A stretch of 64,000 nucleotides of DNA from Dyadobacter psychrophilus (GTDB taxonomy: Bacteria > Bacteroidota > Bacteroidia > Cytophagales > Spirosomataceae). Position numbers and translations under genes: made by a program. The notes under the pieces were generated by a model. That model ran no database searches and was not told the DNA's origin. It was given only the letters and a program-made list of their open reading frames with translations. This document shows positions 32,963 to 41,685 of the stretch, in pieces. How positions within the stretch are numbered: position 1 is the first letter of the stretch; the number at the start of each line of letters is the position of its first letter. The stretch is taken from assembly GCF_900167945.1 (NCBI RefSeq), contig NZ_FUZA01000002.1, forward strand, positions 124,001 through 188,000. Reading direction: 5' to 3'.

Positions 32963-34620
32963 GGCCGTTGCAGAACTAATCTGACAATTTAAGTCTTGGG
33001 AATTATTAGTGCTAACTTCTGGGAATTCTAAAAATTCGGCGTAAAAGCAATCGAGGGCGTAAACAATGCGCCGGTTAAGTGCGCCATGGTATCCATTGCT
33101 GCACTATTTGCCAATTTCCTTTTAAATGTTTTGAGGTACTTTTTGAGGTTGAAGCAGGTCGCTGCCATCAGCATCACCTTATGTGCCGCGGCTTTTCCCA
33201 AAACATTAATTTTACTTAATCCGTAATGATGGACCAGGCTTCCAAAGACCGGCTCTACCGTACTTTGCCGGACTTGTTTCATCCGTTTCCCGCGCCTGCT
33301 TAGTTGTCTTTCATAAGCTCTATGGTAATAATCTTCATAAGCTGTCGTGAAAATTCTTTTAAATAGGGACTTAGGCGTACAGGATTCTTTTAGAACACAG
33401 GGGATGCAATCTCTTTTTGAAGCTCGGTAATTTTTTATTGGCTTTCCGTCTGCGGATCGATCGAAGCCCTTAAAAGGGATTGTCTTACCCATGGCACAGG
33501 TAAAGACGTCTTCTTTTCTATCATAGGTAACCCATTCCCTTTCAGGTTTGTACTTACCAAAAACAGGGATCCAGGGTGTAATATTCCTCAGTTCCAAGAA
33601 CTCATAATTAAAACCATTGGAGTATCCCGCATCTGCTAACAACTCTGTCATACAAAGCTCATTCGCTTTCAGTCGTTTTTGAATTTGCACAGTCATTGCT
33701 GGCAGATACTGACTGTCTCTTCCATCTGCAAAGTCGGCCTGTATATGGCTGATTACACCCTGAGCAGTATCTACGGCCATACTGCAGTGATAGTTAAGTT
33801 TTCTTGCTTTGCCAGGCTTTACTGAAATACGAGCATCCGGGTCATGCGGGTTATAATGCGTTGTATTACTAAATAACTGAGCTTTCTTATGAGAAGCGCC
33901 GCTGGCTCCGACCGGATTTTGACGCAGTTTATCGTGGACATGTTTCACACGATTCAAATGATGCTGTGGAGCAGTGATCAACCCCACTGTCGAAGGTACG
34001 GCAGTGATTACTGGCTCTTGGTTTTCCGTATCTACTGCTTCAAAGTGCCTTTCAATAGATTGAAAAGGTCTTTTTAGTTCAAGACTCTCCATTGAAGCGT
34101 TTGCTTTAACCGGAGCAGAATCCATGGCCTGGGTATGTCCACTGACCATACCTTTATTAACACACAAGGTAAAGACCTTATTAAATAAACTTTCAAAAGC
34201 AGCACCAGGATACAGCTGGCGAGTGCGACTGATTGTCGAATGCCAGGGCAGCTGCTCATCTATGTCATATCCCAAAAAGTAAAGAATATCCATACGCATT
34301 GAGCAGTGCTCCATCAAGCGACGATCAGATGTGATGTTTTCCAGATATCCAGTCAGCATTAATTTGAAGAACACAACCGGATCGATTGAAGGATTACCGG
34401 TTTTGCCGTACAGCTCGCGCGTGTCGTTGTATAGAAACTGTAAATCGAGCGTCTCTTTGAGCTTCCTGTAAAAATTGTCCTTTGGAATCCGCTCGGATAA
34501 CTGGAAGTTCATGAACAGTTTTTCGAAGTAATTTTTTCTTCCTTGCATTCCTGAAGATACAAAAATCCAAGCAGTTATGGAAGTGACTTCACCTACTTTT
34601 CACTGAGTTCTGCAACGGCC
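32963..34620 (-). mobile_element. IS1182-family insertion sequence, intact, 1658 bp
   Basis: Terminal inverted repeats begin GGCCGTTGCAGAACT at both ends (32963-32977 and, reversed, 34606-34620), 15 bp perfect. Both sides are flanked by the direct repeat ACGGTGGT (32955-32962 and 34621-34628), an 8-bp target duplication. One transposase gene fills the element. Intact ends and duplication point to a recent insertion. Confidence 0.88.
33028..34548 (-). CDS. IS1182-family transposase
   Basis: A 506-residue DDE transposase. The N-terminal DUF772-like region has YGKTGNPSIDPVVFFKLML. Catalytic residues fit the DDE set in QAMDSAPVKANAS (first Asp), LLADAGYSNGFNYEF (second Asp) and STVEPVFGSLVHHYG (Glu). 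A Cys cluster CIPCVLKESC precedes the last block. It is full length with no internal break, so the element is probably active. An internal ATG twelve codons in is an alternative start. Confidence 0.92.
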   Translation of the reverse strand: MQGRKNYFEKLFMNFQLSERIPKDNFYRKLKETLDLQFLYNDTRELYGKTGNPSIDPVVFFKLMLTGYLENITSDRRLMEHCSMRMDILYFLGYDIDEQLPWHSTISRTRQLYPGAAFESLFNKVFTLCVNKGMVSGHTQAMDSAPVKANASMESLELKRPFQSIERHFEAVDTENQEPVITAVPSTVGLITAPQHHLNRVKHVHDKLRQNPVGASGASHKKAQLFSNTTHYNPHDPDARISVKPGKARKLNYHCSMAVDTAQGVISHIQADFADGRDSQYLPAMTVQIQKRLKANELCMTELLADAGYSNGFNYEFLELRNITPWIPVFGKYKPEREWVTYDRKEDVFTCAMGKTIPFKGFDRSADGKPIKNYRASKRDCIPCVLKESCTPKSLFKRIFTTAYEDYYHRAYERQLSRRGKRMKQVRQSTVEPVFGSLVHHYGLSKINVLGKAAAHKVMLMAATCFNLKKYLKTFKRKLANSAAMDTMAHLTGALFTPSIAFTPNF

Positions 34621-34628
34621 ACGGTGGT

Positions 34629-35295
34629 TAAATTGTAGAATGGTTTAGACCGAAGATTGTGTGATTTGACCAGCAGAAGCCCAATTATTTTACAGATTAG
34701 TACTCGGGATACACCTTAGTTTGTACTCTTAGACAAGTGACCCGTCCTGAAAGGTGTTGACCGTTTGTCCGATCCTGGAAATAGGTTGTCAATTATAGAA
34801 TGAAAAATAATTGACCAAAGTTAATCCTAGTAGATGTTGACACAACGCTCATCAGTTTGAACTCCTTGTCAAATATTCTTCTTTCTCCAGGCATAAGTGT
34901 TAAGTTACAAAAGTTCCCTTAACTCAGTGTCCACTTAAAGGTATCAAGTCCACAACGAGTTTACTGAAACATCATGAAATCTGGCTAAATGAGGTCAAGT
35001 GTCACACAATCGACGTAGTGAAACCTTCTACTTCCAGTCCAAGATCTTGTGGCAACTATTAAATCCCAGTGATCTTTTATGCTAGGATATATTATCAGCT
35101 TCGAGTCAGAATGAAAGGCAAAACCCCGATTTTAAAAAAAAGCGATCAGCGCGGATGCTTGTTATTGATGAGTCTACCGGTTCCGGTCAGATTAGTAAAA
35201 GTCTTATCTCAACTATACAATCCACATTTAGGACACCTGTAAGCCTGGACAATAATTGCTGGTTAATTCATTTATGTAGCAGTTTGGATTTTACC
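34629..35295. other. non-coding stretch after the IS, no gene seen
   Basis: Apart from the end of the small interrupted reading frame (to 34648), 650 bases hold no convincing gene or RNA. Frames are broken every few dozen codons on both strands. It may be a degraded gene; no family is recognisable. Confidence 0.4.
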
Positions 35296-35931
35296 CTAAT
35301 CATAACCTTTGATTTGTCTGAGCATTTCAAATGATTTGATCATAGGATCCCAATCCCTTCCGTTAAAAATCATGCGAAACCACTTTTTGCCGCGGTTCTC
35401 GTATTTAATGTTAACGAAAAGCCATAGTGCTATTGTCAGGAAAACAAGCGATACAATGATCTGGGCTGTTAACCAGGCCGGATTGCTGAACATCCTTTGC
35501 TGGATGGTAAAAGTTGTCCATACTGGGGCATGCAAAAACATGAGCTTATAAATCCATAACGTTGAACTCTTTAAGGAAGCCAGCCTATATTGTGTTTTTA
35601 GGAGTGCTTCATTCAGGTCTGTCTGGTATATCAAAACAACCTGATATACATATATCGCAATGACAACAGTAACCAATATTGCATGGGTAGCGATTGAGAA
35701 CCAGAAGAATGGACTTGCATAAGCGAAAGTACGATAAAGCACGATTACTAAGAATGTGACCCAAATAGAGGTGGTAATAATTACAAAGATTTTCATCGGG
35801 ACCATCGAGCTGATCAACGATTTGACTTTGATAAGTGTGATAGCACTGGCATTCTGCCGGTTCAGTACCAAATTCTCTTCCAATTTTTGATTATAGGACT
35901 GCCATAGTGCAATTAATTCAGATTCCTGCAT
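35296..35931 (-). CDS. membrane protein coupled to ECF sigma factor
   Basis: Residues 1-45 are a soluble helical segment (MQESELIALWQSYNQKLEEN). Four hydrophobic helices follow (about 50-72, 78-100, 125-145, 160-182), and a short basic C-terminus. The ATG at 35931 is next to the sigma-factor stop; an ATG at 35955 would overlap it by 23 bases. A gene in this position, soluble N-terminus first and membrane helices after, is often the anti-sigma factor, which is the inferred role here. Confidence 0.65.
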   Translation of the reverse strand: MQESELIALWQSYNQKLEENLVLNRQNASAITLIKVKSLISSMVPMKIFVIITTSIWVTFLVIVLYRTFAYASPFFWFSIATHAILVTVVIAIYVYQVVLIYQTDLNEALLKTQYRLASLKSSTLWIYKLMFLHAPVWTTFTIQQRMFSNPAWLTAQIIVSLVFLTIALWLFVNIKYENRGKKWFRMIFNGRDWDPMIKSFEMLRQIKGYD

Positions 35932-35932
35932 A

Positions 35933-36445
35933 TTACTGATATTTTGATGAGGCAAATTTTTGTTTAAGCTGCTGTTTTATCCTGGCTATCCTAGTTGAAA
36001 CATTAGATGGAGTGATGCCTAAAATATCAGCTATCTCCTGCTGGCTATGGGCTTCCAGATATAACAAAATTACTGCGCGGTCAAACTCTTTGAGCTCCCG
36101 AATGAAGTTATGCAGCATGGATAGATCAGATTCAAGGTCCAATTGTTCATCCTCAGTGATTAAGCCAATGATATCATCTGTTAGTGGGTTATGACGTCTA
36201 CCGTAGCGTGATTCCTTTCGGTAAAAAGAAATTGAAACGTTTAGGGCTATACGGTATACCCAAGTCGTGAGTTTAAATTGATTGTTATAATTCGGAAATG
36301 CTTGCCATAGCTGCACAGCAATTTCCTGAACAAGGTCTTTTCTGTTTTCACTATTTTTGCAGTATGCATTCGCCACTTTATAGATGATACCTTTATTAAG
36401 CTCGATTACAGTGAGGAAATTGGCGGTATCGCGGTGAAATGGCAT
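35933..36445 (-). CDS. ECF-type RNA polymerase sigma factor
   Basis: Region 2 carries RKDLVQEIAVQLWQAFPNY and FKLTTWVYRIALNVSISFYR; region 4 carries LLYLEAHSQQEIADILGI with SNVSTRIARIKQQLK. At 170 residues it is typical for the ECF sigma-70 group. The adjacent membrane gene is the probable anti-sigma factor. No regulon can be read from the window. Confidence 0.9.
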   Translation of the reverse strand: MPFHRDTANFLTVIELNKGIIYKVANAYCKNSENRKDLVQEIAVQLWQAFPNYNNQFKLTTWVYRIALNVSISFYRKESRYGRRHNPLTDDIIGLITEDEQLDLESDLSMLHNFIRELKEFDRAVILLYLEAHSQQEIADILGITPSNVSTRIARIKQQLKQKFASSKYQ

Positions 36446-36777
36446 TTGAAATGCTTTTTATGGCTAAGGAAATTACTGCATGTTTAAACAATTATTCGCA
36501 GCACCGCTGAATAAATCACAGATTTGGAGTAATTTATTTTGCGATGTTAAAACGGCAAATCTAAAACCTTTACCTGAAACACCTTTTGTACAATATGAGG
36601 CATGTTAAACCATGCATCCCAACTGAACATACTTCTGCGCAAAGAATTGGCCTTGCCCCGGTTTAGATGTTTTAGGTTTAGAACAGATAACCAGACCACG
36701 TTAGAAAGCAAAAAATGATGATAGGTACCTTGCTTGTTAGAAAATATTATATCTTAGGTTGAAACAAAAGATAAGGT
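36446..36777. other. intergenic region with promoter for small membrane gene
   Basis: No gene is seen. A promoter-like pair TTG (36730-36732) and TATCTTAG (36750-36757), 17 bases apart, precedes the small gene at 36778. Confidence 0.35.
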
Positions 36778-36930
36778 ATGATGAATGATTATATAGGACC
36801 AACTGGACCAATAGTGCTTGGCATTGCTGCGAACATCATTTTTATAGCGGCAGGAGCATACATGCTGTACCTGTTAGTGACATTTCTAAGGCTAGGAATA
36901 AAAGCGTTTCGAAAATATCTGCAATCGTAA
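36778..36930 (+). CDS. small single-pass membrane protein, 50 aa
   Basis: Starting with two ATGs (36778 and 36781), the frame gives a Gly/Pro-rich N-terminus (MNDYIGPTGPIVLGIAANII), one long hydrophobic helix and a basic tail ending KAFRKYLQS. A promoter-like box lies 20 bases upstream. Composition and topology are those of a real small membrane protein; function unknown. Confidence 0.5.
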   Translation: MMNDYIGPTGPIVLGIAANIIFIAAGAYMLYLLVTFLRLGIKAFRKYLQS

Positions 36931-37036
36931 TGTGATTAATCCCGCCTGCGCCATTTTGATAGTAATCAGTTACCTAAATGCGGTGTAGCATCAGCATTAA
37001 TGCAAATCCAAGTTTAACTTGTAGTATGGGCACCAA

Positions 37037-37066
37037 CCAATTGTGCAACCGCTGTTGCACAATTGG
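37037..37066. repeat. palindrome, left end of candidate 1-kb element
   Basis: CCAATTGTGCAAC, loop CGCT, GTTGCACAATTGG: 13-bp perfect arms. Its inward half matches, over 20 of 23 bases, the inward half of the palindrome at 37996-38035, so the two act as terminal inverted repeats. Confidence 0.7.
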
Positions 37067-37098
37067 AAGTAGTAAATTTTGACATTTCCAAAACCCTT

Positions 37099-37350
37099 AT
37101 GAGTCAATTCCTCAATGACAACAATTATCAACGACAAACAGATTTCAATAGGCATAAGACTTGGCTCAATGTTGCTAGACCACTTCTTTATTACCATGAT
37201 AGCAATGGTATTCTCTATTTATCAATTAAGCATCAAGGCAGGATGCAAGAATCTAGGCTTGTTAACGCTGATCCAATTACTAGAACCGCTGCATTACTTG
37301 CAAATGCTAAGGAGTTAACTAGGTTTACCTTGAACTACCTTGAAGAGTAG
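37099..37350 (+). CDS. hypothetical protein inside candidate element, 83 aa
   Basis: The product is Asn/Gln-rich and begins MSQFLNDNNYQRQTDFNRHK, ending RTAALLANAKELTRFTLNYL. The open frame extends upstream into the palindrome (TTG at 37063) but the ATG at 37099 is more likely. No motif is recognised. It is the only credible gene between the two palindromes. Confidence 0.35.
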   Translation: MSQFLNDNNYQRQTDFNRHKTWLNVARPLLYYHDSNGILYLSIKHQGRMQESRLVNADPITRTAALLANAKELTRFTLNYLEE

Positions 37351-37995
37351 CAACATATGGAAAAGCGGCACATGTACGCAACAGAGGCGCTTACCGAGAA
37401 ATTAGCTAAATTGTAACATAATTAAACCCGGTATTGACCGAACCCTAAGGGTACAGCGCAAGCCGCAGGGACAGTTAGGAGGTTGAAACGCTCTTTCACT
37501 TGCGAGGAGCAGTTCAGGGTATGAGAAAGCCTAAGAGTATTTACACTAGGGATTGACTTCTTCCTTAAAAAGCTCACGTTTAGGGCATTCGCCCGTCGTT
37601 ACCTTCTTGTGCCAAGTAGTATATAGCTGCCTTCGCAAACGATTTTAACGTCACATACGAGCAGGAGAGCTTCGCTTTTGAGGAGGGTCATCTTTCTAAG
37701 TTAGTATGTTTACCGGATCAGCAACAGCATTCAGACTACAATTGAACGCCTGGATTGATGGGCGACATGGTGCGCTCCGAGACACTTTCAAACCAAATAA
37801 TATTTTGTTATATAACAGGTGTTATGTCAACTCAAACACATTCAGCTCGGACATAACCGTTGAACTAGATGGGAGAAACATAGCAGAGGGGTAAGTTCCC
37901 AACATTAGTTTAGCAGCAGATCTGGATCTTTGATGTAGTATTTCCGACAACGTATTTCAGCAGCATGCGAGGGCACTTATGGCAAAAGGGTTAAC
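37351..37995. other. non-coding part of candidate element
   Basis: No convincing gene is visible on either strand; only short broken frames. A 62-codon frame at 37706 was not accepted because its composition is poor and it has no neighbours or start signal. Confidence 0.35.
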
Positions 37996-38035
37996 TATTT
38001 CCAATTCTGCAACGGCCGTTGCAGAATTGGAAATA
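37996..38035. repeat. perfect 40-bp palindrome, right end of candidate element
   Basis: The two halves 37996-38015 and 38016-38035 are exact reverse complements without a loop; the centre reads CAACGGCCGTTG. Bases GGCCGTTGCAGAA at the centre equal the first 13 bases of the IS1182-like terminal repeat at 32963. Confidence 0.9.
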
Positions 38036-38121
38036 AACATTATGCTGACTATTTAGATAGCCTGTTATAGCGAATTGAAATGGAATAGTATGGGCTTCTC
38101 AAACGTGAGTACATTAACAAA

Positions 38122-38152
38122 GGCATGAAATGTATACCATCCATTTCATGCC
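38122..38152 (-). terminator. terminator overlapping the end of hipA
   Basis: GGCATGAAATG and CATTTCATGCC pair perfectly over 11 bp around a nine-base loop. On the minus strand the stem is followed by TTTGTT. The hipA stop codon (38146-38148) lies within the stem. Confidence 0.65.
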
Positions 38153-39372
38153 AGCCTTTTATTTATCAAATCTATATTTGCCTGACTAATACCGTATTCT
38201 TTTGCCAAGGTTTTCCACTGCCCCAGGGCGGCCTTTGTTTGTGCAATAATTCCATCTACAAGAGCTTTAGATAAACCCGCTTCAATACCTAGCTTTATAA
38301 GCTGCTTGTCGCTGGGATTTCTTCCCTCTCCCATTACCATTGTGCTTTGTTCTCCCCCTGGGCCATTAGAAAACGTCAAATCATAAGCTGGCGATAACTT
38401 CCATTCCCCTTTATTATCCATCAGAAAACTGAAGTTCTTGGCATGGTCATCACGGTTATGGGCCAGGACATTGAATACAGCTAGTCTATACATTTTCTCA
38501 ACCTCACGGATGTCTTTCGTAAGCTGACCAGTAAGCGTCAGTAAATCTTCATAATCTAATGATGGTGCCCGAAAATCACTATGCAATAACCCGCTTACCG
38601 TATGCATGTGGTATCGTTTTGTACCATTCCGGTCAAAGCGTTTTGCCGCAAAATATCCGCATCCTTTGCTAGCTGCAAATAAATGAGCTTCTGACATTAC
38701 AACGCCTGCCTCTTTTGCCATCAGGGCATAAATGTATTCAATAGCGCCGGAATCAAGTCCGTCCTGAGAATTCGGGAACTTGATCAGCCAGGGCTCAAAT
38801 CCATCGGCGAGTTGCTTTGCACCATGGGTTATATTCTGACGGGTCTCATCAACCCCTATGAGTGCTTTGGGTCTTGCCCCGGCAGATGATCCATTTAAAG
38901 AAAGTAGCTCCTGAATGATCTCTTCTGAAGTTCCTGTAAGAACTTCACCGGCTTGCTGAGCAAGTTGATCCAGATTAATAAAGCTATCCTCTATATCAGA
39001 CGGACTATAATCCGGTTCATAGACTAAGGCCCCCATTCCGTGAAATCCCACATGTGCCAAACGATCCAGTGGAGTAATATCGGACGACAATATGTTTTGA
39101 GAACGCAAAAGGCGGTCAAATAATAAACGCCCCCAACCATCGGGTAGGCTATCGCTAAAAACACCCGCCAATCCTTCGAAAGGTCTTGTTTCAAAAGCGG
39201 TAACGCCTGTTTTGAGAGGCAATCGTAAAGGAGAAATCTCCAACCTTCTTTGAATGAATGAGGCCTCATATTCAAAATAAACGGTGTGGTCGCGAATAGC
39301 CAAACGCCCAACCGGAAGAATTTCGCTGCCGAAATCCAATCTTACTTTGAGTTCTGTGATCAGTCGTTTCAT
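38146..39372 (-). CDS. hipA: HipA-family serine/threonine kinase toxin
   Basis: A 408-residue HipA-type protein. It has the N-terminal HipA_N region (FEGLAGVFSDSLPDGWGR), the loop SSAGARPKAL, the catalytic block FNVLAHNRDDHAKNFSF (HRDD..KN) and the metal-binding LSPAYDLTFS. HipA in Escherichia coli phosphorylates glutamyl-tRNA synthetase and causes growth arrest; the same type of target is inferred. The start overlaps the HipB antitoxin by four bases. Key residues are intact, so it should be active. Confidence 0.9.
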   Translation of the reverse strand: MKRLITELKVRLDFGSEILPVGRLAIRDHTVYFEYEASFIQRRLEISPLRLPLKTGVTAFETRPFEGLAGVFSDSLPDGWGRLLFDRLLRSQNILSSDITPLDRLAHVGFHGMGALVYEPDYSPSDIEDSFINLDQLAQQAGEVLTGTSEEIIQELLSLNGSSAGARPKALIGVDETRQNITHGAKQLADGFEPWLIKFPNSQDGLDSGAIEYIYALMAKEAGVVMSEAHLFAASKGCGYFAAKRFDRNGTKRYHMHTVSGLLHSDFRAPSLDYEDLLTLTGQLTKDIREVEKMYRLAVFNVLAHNRDDHAKNFSFLMDNKGEWKLSPAYDLTFSNGPGGEQSTMVMGEGRNPSDKQLIKLGIEAGLSKALVDGIIAQTKAALGQWKTLAKEYGISQANIDLINKRLA

Positions 39373-39674
39373 TTGCGACGACCTCGTTTACGGATTGAAG
39401 TCTCTTCTTTCAACACTTCATCGATTGAAGAGAAAGTTGGTTTTACAGGCTTAACAGCCTCAATCACTTCCTCGATGCCTCCTACTACCAAAAGGAGCCT
39501 AAGGAATGATTCTAAAGAGATGACCCCTTTCTGCTCAAATTTTCTTAAAGTTGGTAGTGCAACGCCTGAACGCTCCGCCAGACCTTCCTGAGTAAGGCCT
39601 GCGCTCAGGCGCCTGGATCTCACATTTTCTGCAAGCTTACGAAGCGCCTTTGATGGCGATATAAGTGATATCAT
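39369..39674 (-). CDS. hipB: HipB-like HTH antitoxin
   Basis: The ATG at 39674 yields MISLISPSKALRKLAENVRS, typical for this family. An XRE-type helix-turn-helix follows (LTQEGLAERSGVALPTLRKF), with a basic C-terminal tail. It overlaps hipA by four bases (ATGA) and is the DNA-binding antitoxin and autorepressor of the pair. Confidence 0.88.
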   Translation of the reverse strand: MISLISPSKALRKLAENVRSRRLSAGLTQEGLAERSGVALPTLRKFEQKGVISLESFLRLLLVVGGIEEVIEAVKPVKPTFSSIDEVLKEETSIRKRGRRK

Positions 39675-39685
39675 TGTAGTACTTA

Positions 39686-39701
39686 TAGGTTTTATCACCT
39701 A
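39686..39701. promoter_or_regulatory. possible HipB operator
   Basis: TAGGT-TTTATC-ACCTA is a small dyad 12 bases upstream of hipB, the expected place for autoregulation. The arms are short, so confidence is limited. Confidence 0.35.
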
Positions 39702-40116
39702 ATAATTAATACCATTGTATCACAAATATAGCTAATTAAAATCGAAAAATGCCTTACTTAGATGGTTTAAAGCGCAACACTTTACACCCTACATTCCAAC
39801 TTCAACTGCCGAGAATTCCTCGGTAGTTGCACCGCCAGATTTATGTAAAATTGACCAGTGGAGCATAACACACAAAATCGTTACTTTTGAGGTGAGTACA
39901 GATGTTTTATGAAGGCATCATCCATATTCAAGAGTACTTGTTCAATATGTGCAAGTCCAAAAATGACAGGCAACAAATTGGAAACTTTTTACTCATAAAT
40001 TGCCAGTTTGTACCCTTTTTGTACCTAGATGTATCCAAACCATTGATTATGAATGAATAATACATATTGTATCGGGGAAAATAGAGAACAAAAGACCACC
40101 AAAAAATTACCTTAAA
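39702..40116. other. intergenic region with one hairpin, no gene
   Basis: The stretch holds a hairpin CAACTGCCGAG/CTCGGTAGTTG (39803-39829, one G-U) but no T-run after it. Otherwise no coding frame or RNA is seen. Confidence 0.4.
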
Positions 40117-40156
40117 AAAAAGCGTCTGACACCTTTCCATGATCAGACGCTTTTTA
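40117..40156 (-). terminator. terminator of the SusCD operon
   Basis: AAAAAGCGTCTGA (40117-40129) pairs perfectly with TCAGACGCTTTTT (40143-40155). It works on either strand and ends the minus-strand susC-susD transcript. Confidence 0.8.
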
Positions 40157-40169
40157 ATCTTATACTTCT

Positions 40170-41645
40170 TTAATAACCCTCATTCTGCACAATTGCGGGC
40201 GAGCTTGTAATCACTGCGATGGCCGGGATTGGGTACAGGAGCTGGTAAGACTTGATTGGCGTTGAAATTCCTACTGTGCTTTTGCCTCCGCCGGAAACTT
40301 TTGCATTCATAACCGTTAATGCGCGGTCTGTGCGCAGGAGATCGAACCAGCGGTGCCCTTCGAATGGTGATTCCAGTCGCTCCTCGTTGTAAACGGCTGT
40401 TTTGAATGTTTCATAAGTCAGGCCGCTCAGATTGGGGAGTTTTGCACGCGTTCTTACTTGGTTAATTGCCGCATAGGCGTCGGCGTTAGGGCCTTTGTTT
40501 GCTTCATTTAACGCCTCTGCATATTGCAACAAGATGTCGGCGTAGCGAATCACATACCAATCTGCTCCCGAATCCGCGTAACCGCCGCCTGTTTCGCGCT
40601 CCACATAACCGCGGATGTATTTGGCCGCGACAAAAGCAGTTCCGTTCTGATAGCCGTCGGCAATGTTGTTACGGCGTACATCGCCTTTTGAATAGGCCGC
40701 AGCAATGTCATCCGTGGGCTGGTTAAAACCGTAAGCCCCGCCGGATGTAATGGTGATGCCTTCTGAACCGGTTGGGGCAAAGTGATTGGGAAGGTTTGAA
40801 CCTAGACCATTGGCTGCGCCTTTGTATTGCGCCTGCCAGATCGCTTCGGGATTTCCTTGCTGACCGGCTTTGTAAAGATCCGCATAAACAGGCAAAAGGC
40901 TGTAAGTGCCCGACGTAACTACTTTTTTGAGTTCAGCAGCTGCTTCGGCGTATTTTTTCTGGGTCAAATAAACTTGTCCAAGCAAACTTTGCGCAACTCC
41001 TTTTGTTGCTCTTCCCACGGCAGATTCATCGTAAGAAACAGGCAGCAATCCTTCGGCTTTCACCAGATCCGCTTCGATCTGCGCATACACCTCCTGAACC
41101 GAGGAACGGCCCACTTCATAACTGGCGTCAATATCCGTTACGGGCTCAGTCACCAAGGGAACGCCTCCGTACAAGCGGACAAGGTTAAAATAGCCCAATG
41201 CGCGCAGCGTAAGCGCTTCTCCGATGTATTGTGATTTCAGGTTTTCTGAAACAGTTGAACCGTCGATTTTGGTAAGAATACTGTTGCATCTCGCGATGAG
41301 GTTGTAGCTCGTTTGCCAGAATGCAGTTAAATGCTCATTATCGGTCGTTTCACGGAATTCATCAATGTTTCTTTTTGCATCATTGCCATCCCCGCCGGCA
41401 GTGAGCTCAGTGGTGTTATCAGAGCGAAGGTCTACCAGCAAGGAATAATATCCATTGCCTGAATAAACCTGTGAGAAAGCAGAATATGCACCCACCAGTG
41501 CCTGATTAAAGTCGGATTCGGTTTTGAAGAAATCCGTTTCGCCGACTTGGGAAATGGGTTTGGATTCCAGGAAATCTTCACAGGACGTTCCCGTAAATGC
41601 CAGGATAACCAGGGCGACAGCTATTTTTATATTTTTTGAGATCAT
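40170..41645 (-). CDS. RagB/SusD-family glycan-binding lipoprotein
   Basis: The lipobox TGTSC follows a signal sequence (MISKNIKIAVALVILAF), then the SusD-type start EDFLESKPISQVGETDFFKT. TPR-like helices and the C-terminal signature ALNEANKGPNADAYAAINQV and ERLESPFEGHRWFDLLRT complete the family pattern. It forms the lid over the SusC barrel for binding oligosaccharides at the cell surface. It lies 40 bases downstream of SusC and ends in a terminator. Confidence 0.92.
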   Translation of the reverse strand: MISKNIKIAVALVILAFTGTSCEDFLESKPISQVGETDFFKTESDFNQALVGAYSAFSQVYSGNGYYSLLVDLRSDNTTELTAGGDGNDAKRNIDEFRETTDNEHLTAFWQTSYNLIARCNSILTKIDGSTVSENLKSQYIGEALTLRALGYFNLVRLYGGVPLVTEPVTDIDASYEVGRSSVQEVYAQIEADLVKAEGLLPVSYDESAVGRATKGVAQSLLGQVYLTQKKYAEAAAELKKVVTSGTYSLLPVYADLYKAGQQGNPEAIWQAQYKGAANGLGSNLPNHFAPTGSEGITITSGGAYGFNQPTDDIAAAYSKGDVRRNNIADGYQNGTAFVAAKYIRGYVERETGGGYADSGADWYVIRYADILLQYAEALNEANKGPNADAYAAINQVRTRAKLPNLSGLTYETFKTAVYNEERLESPFEGHRWFDLLRTDRALTVMNAKVSGGGKSTVGISTPIKSYQLLYPIPAIAVITSSPAIVQNEGY

Positions 41646-41685
41646 AATAAATCAATGTTAAAAGTTTGATCTGGGTTAATTAGGA

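Noticed and set aside
37706..37894. 62-codon frame in the 1-kb element
   Set aside because: Unconvincing composition, no start signal and no neighbours.
39803..39829. Hairpin as terminator
   Set aside because: No T-run follows on either strand and no gene ends next to it.
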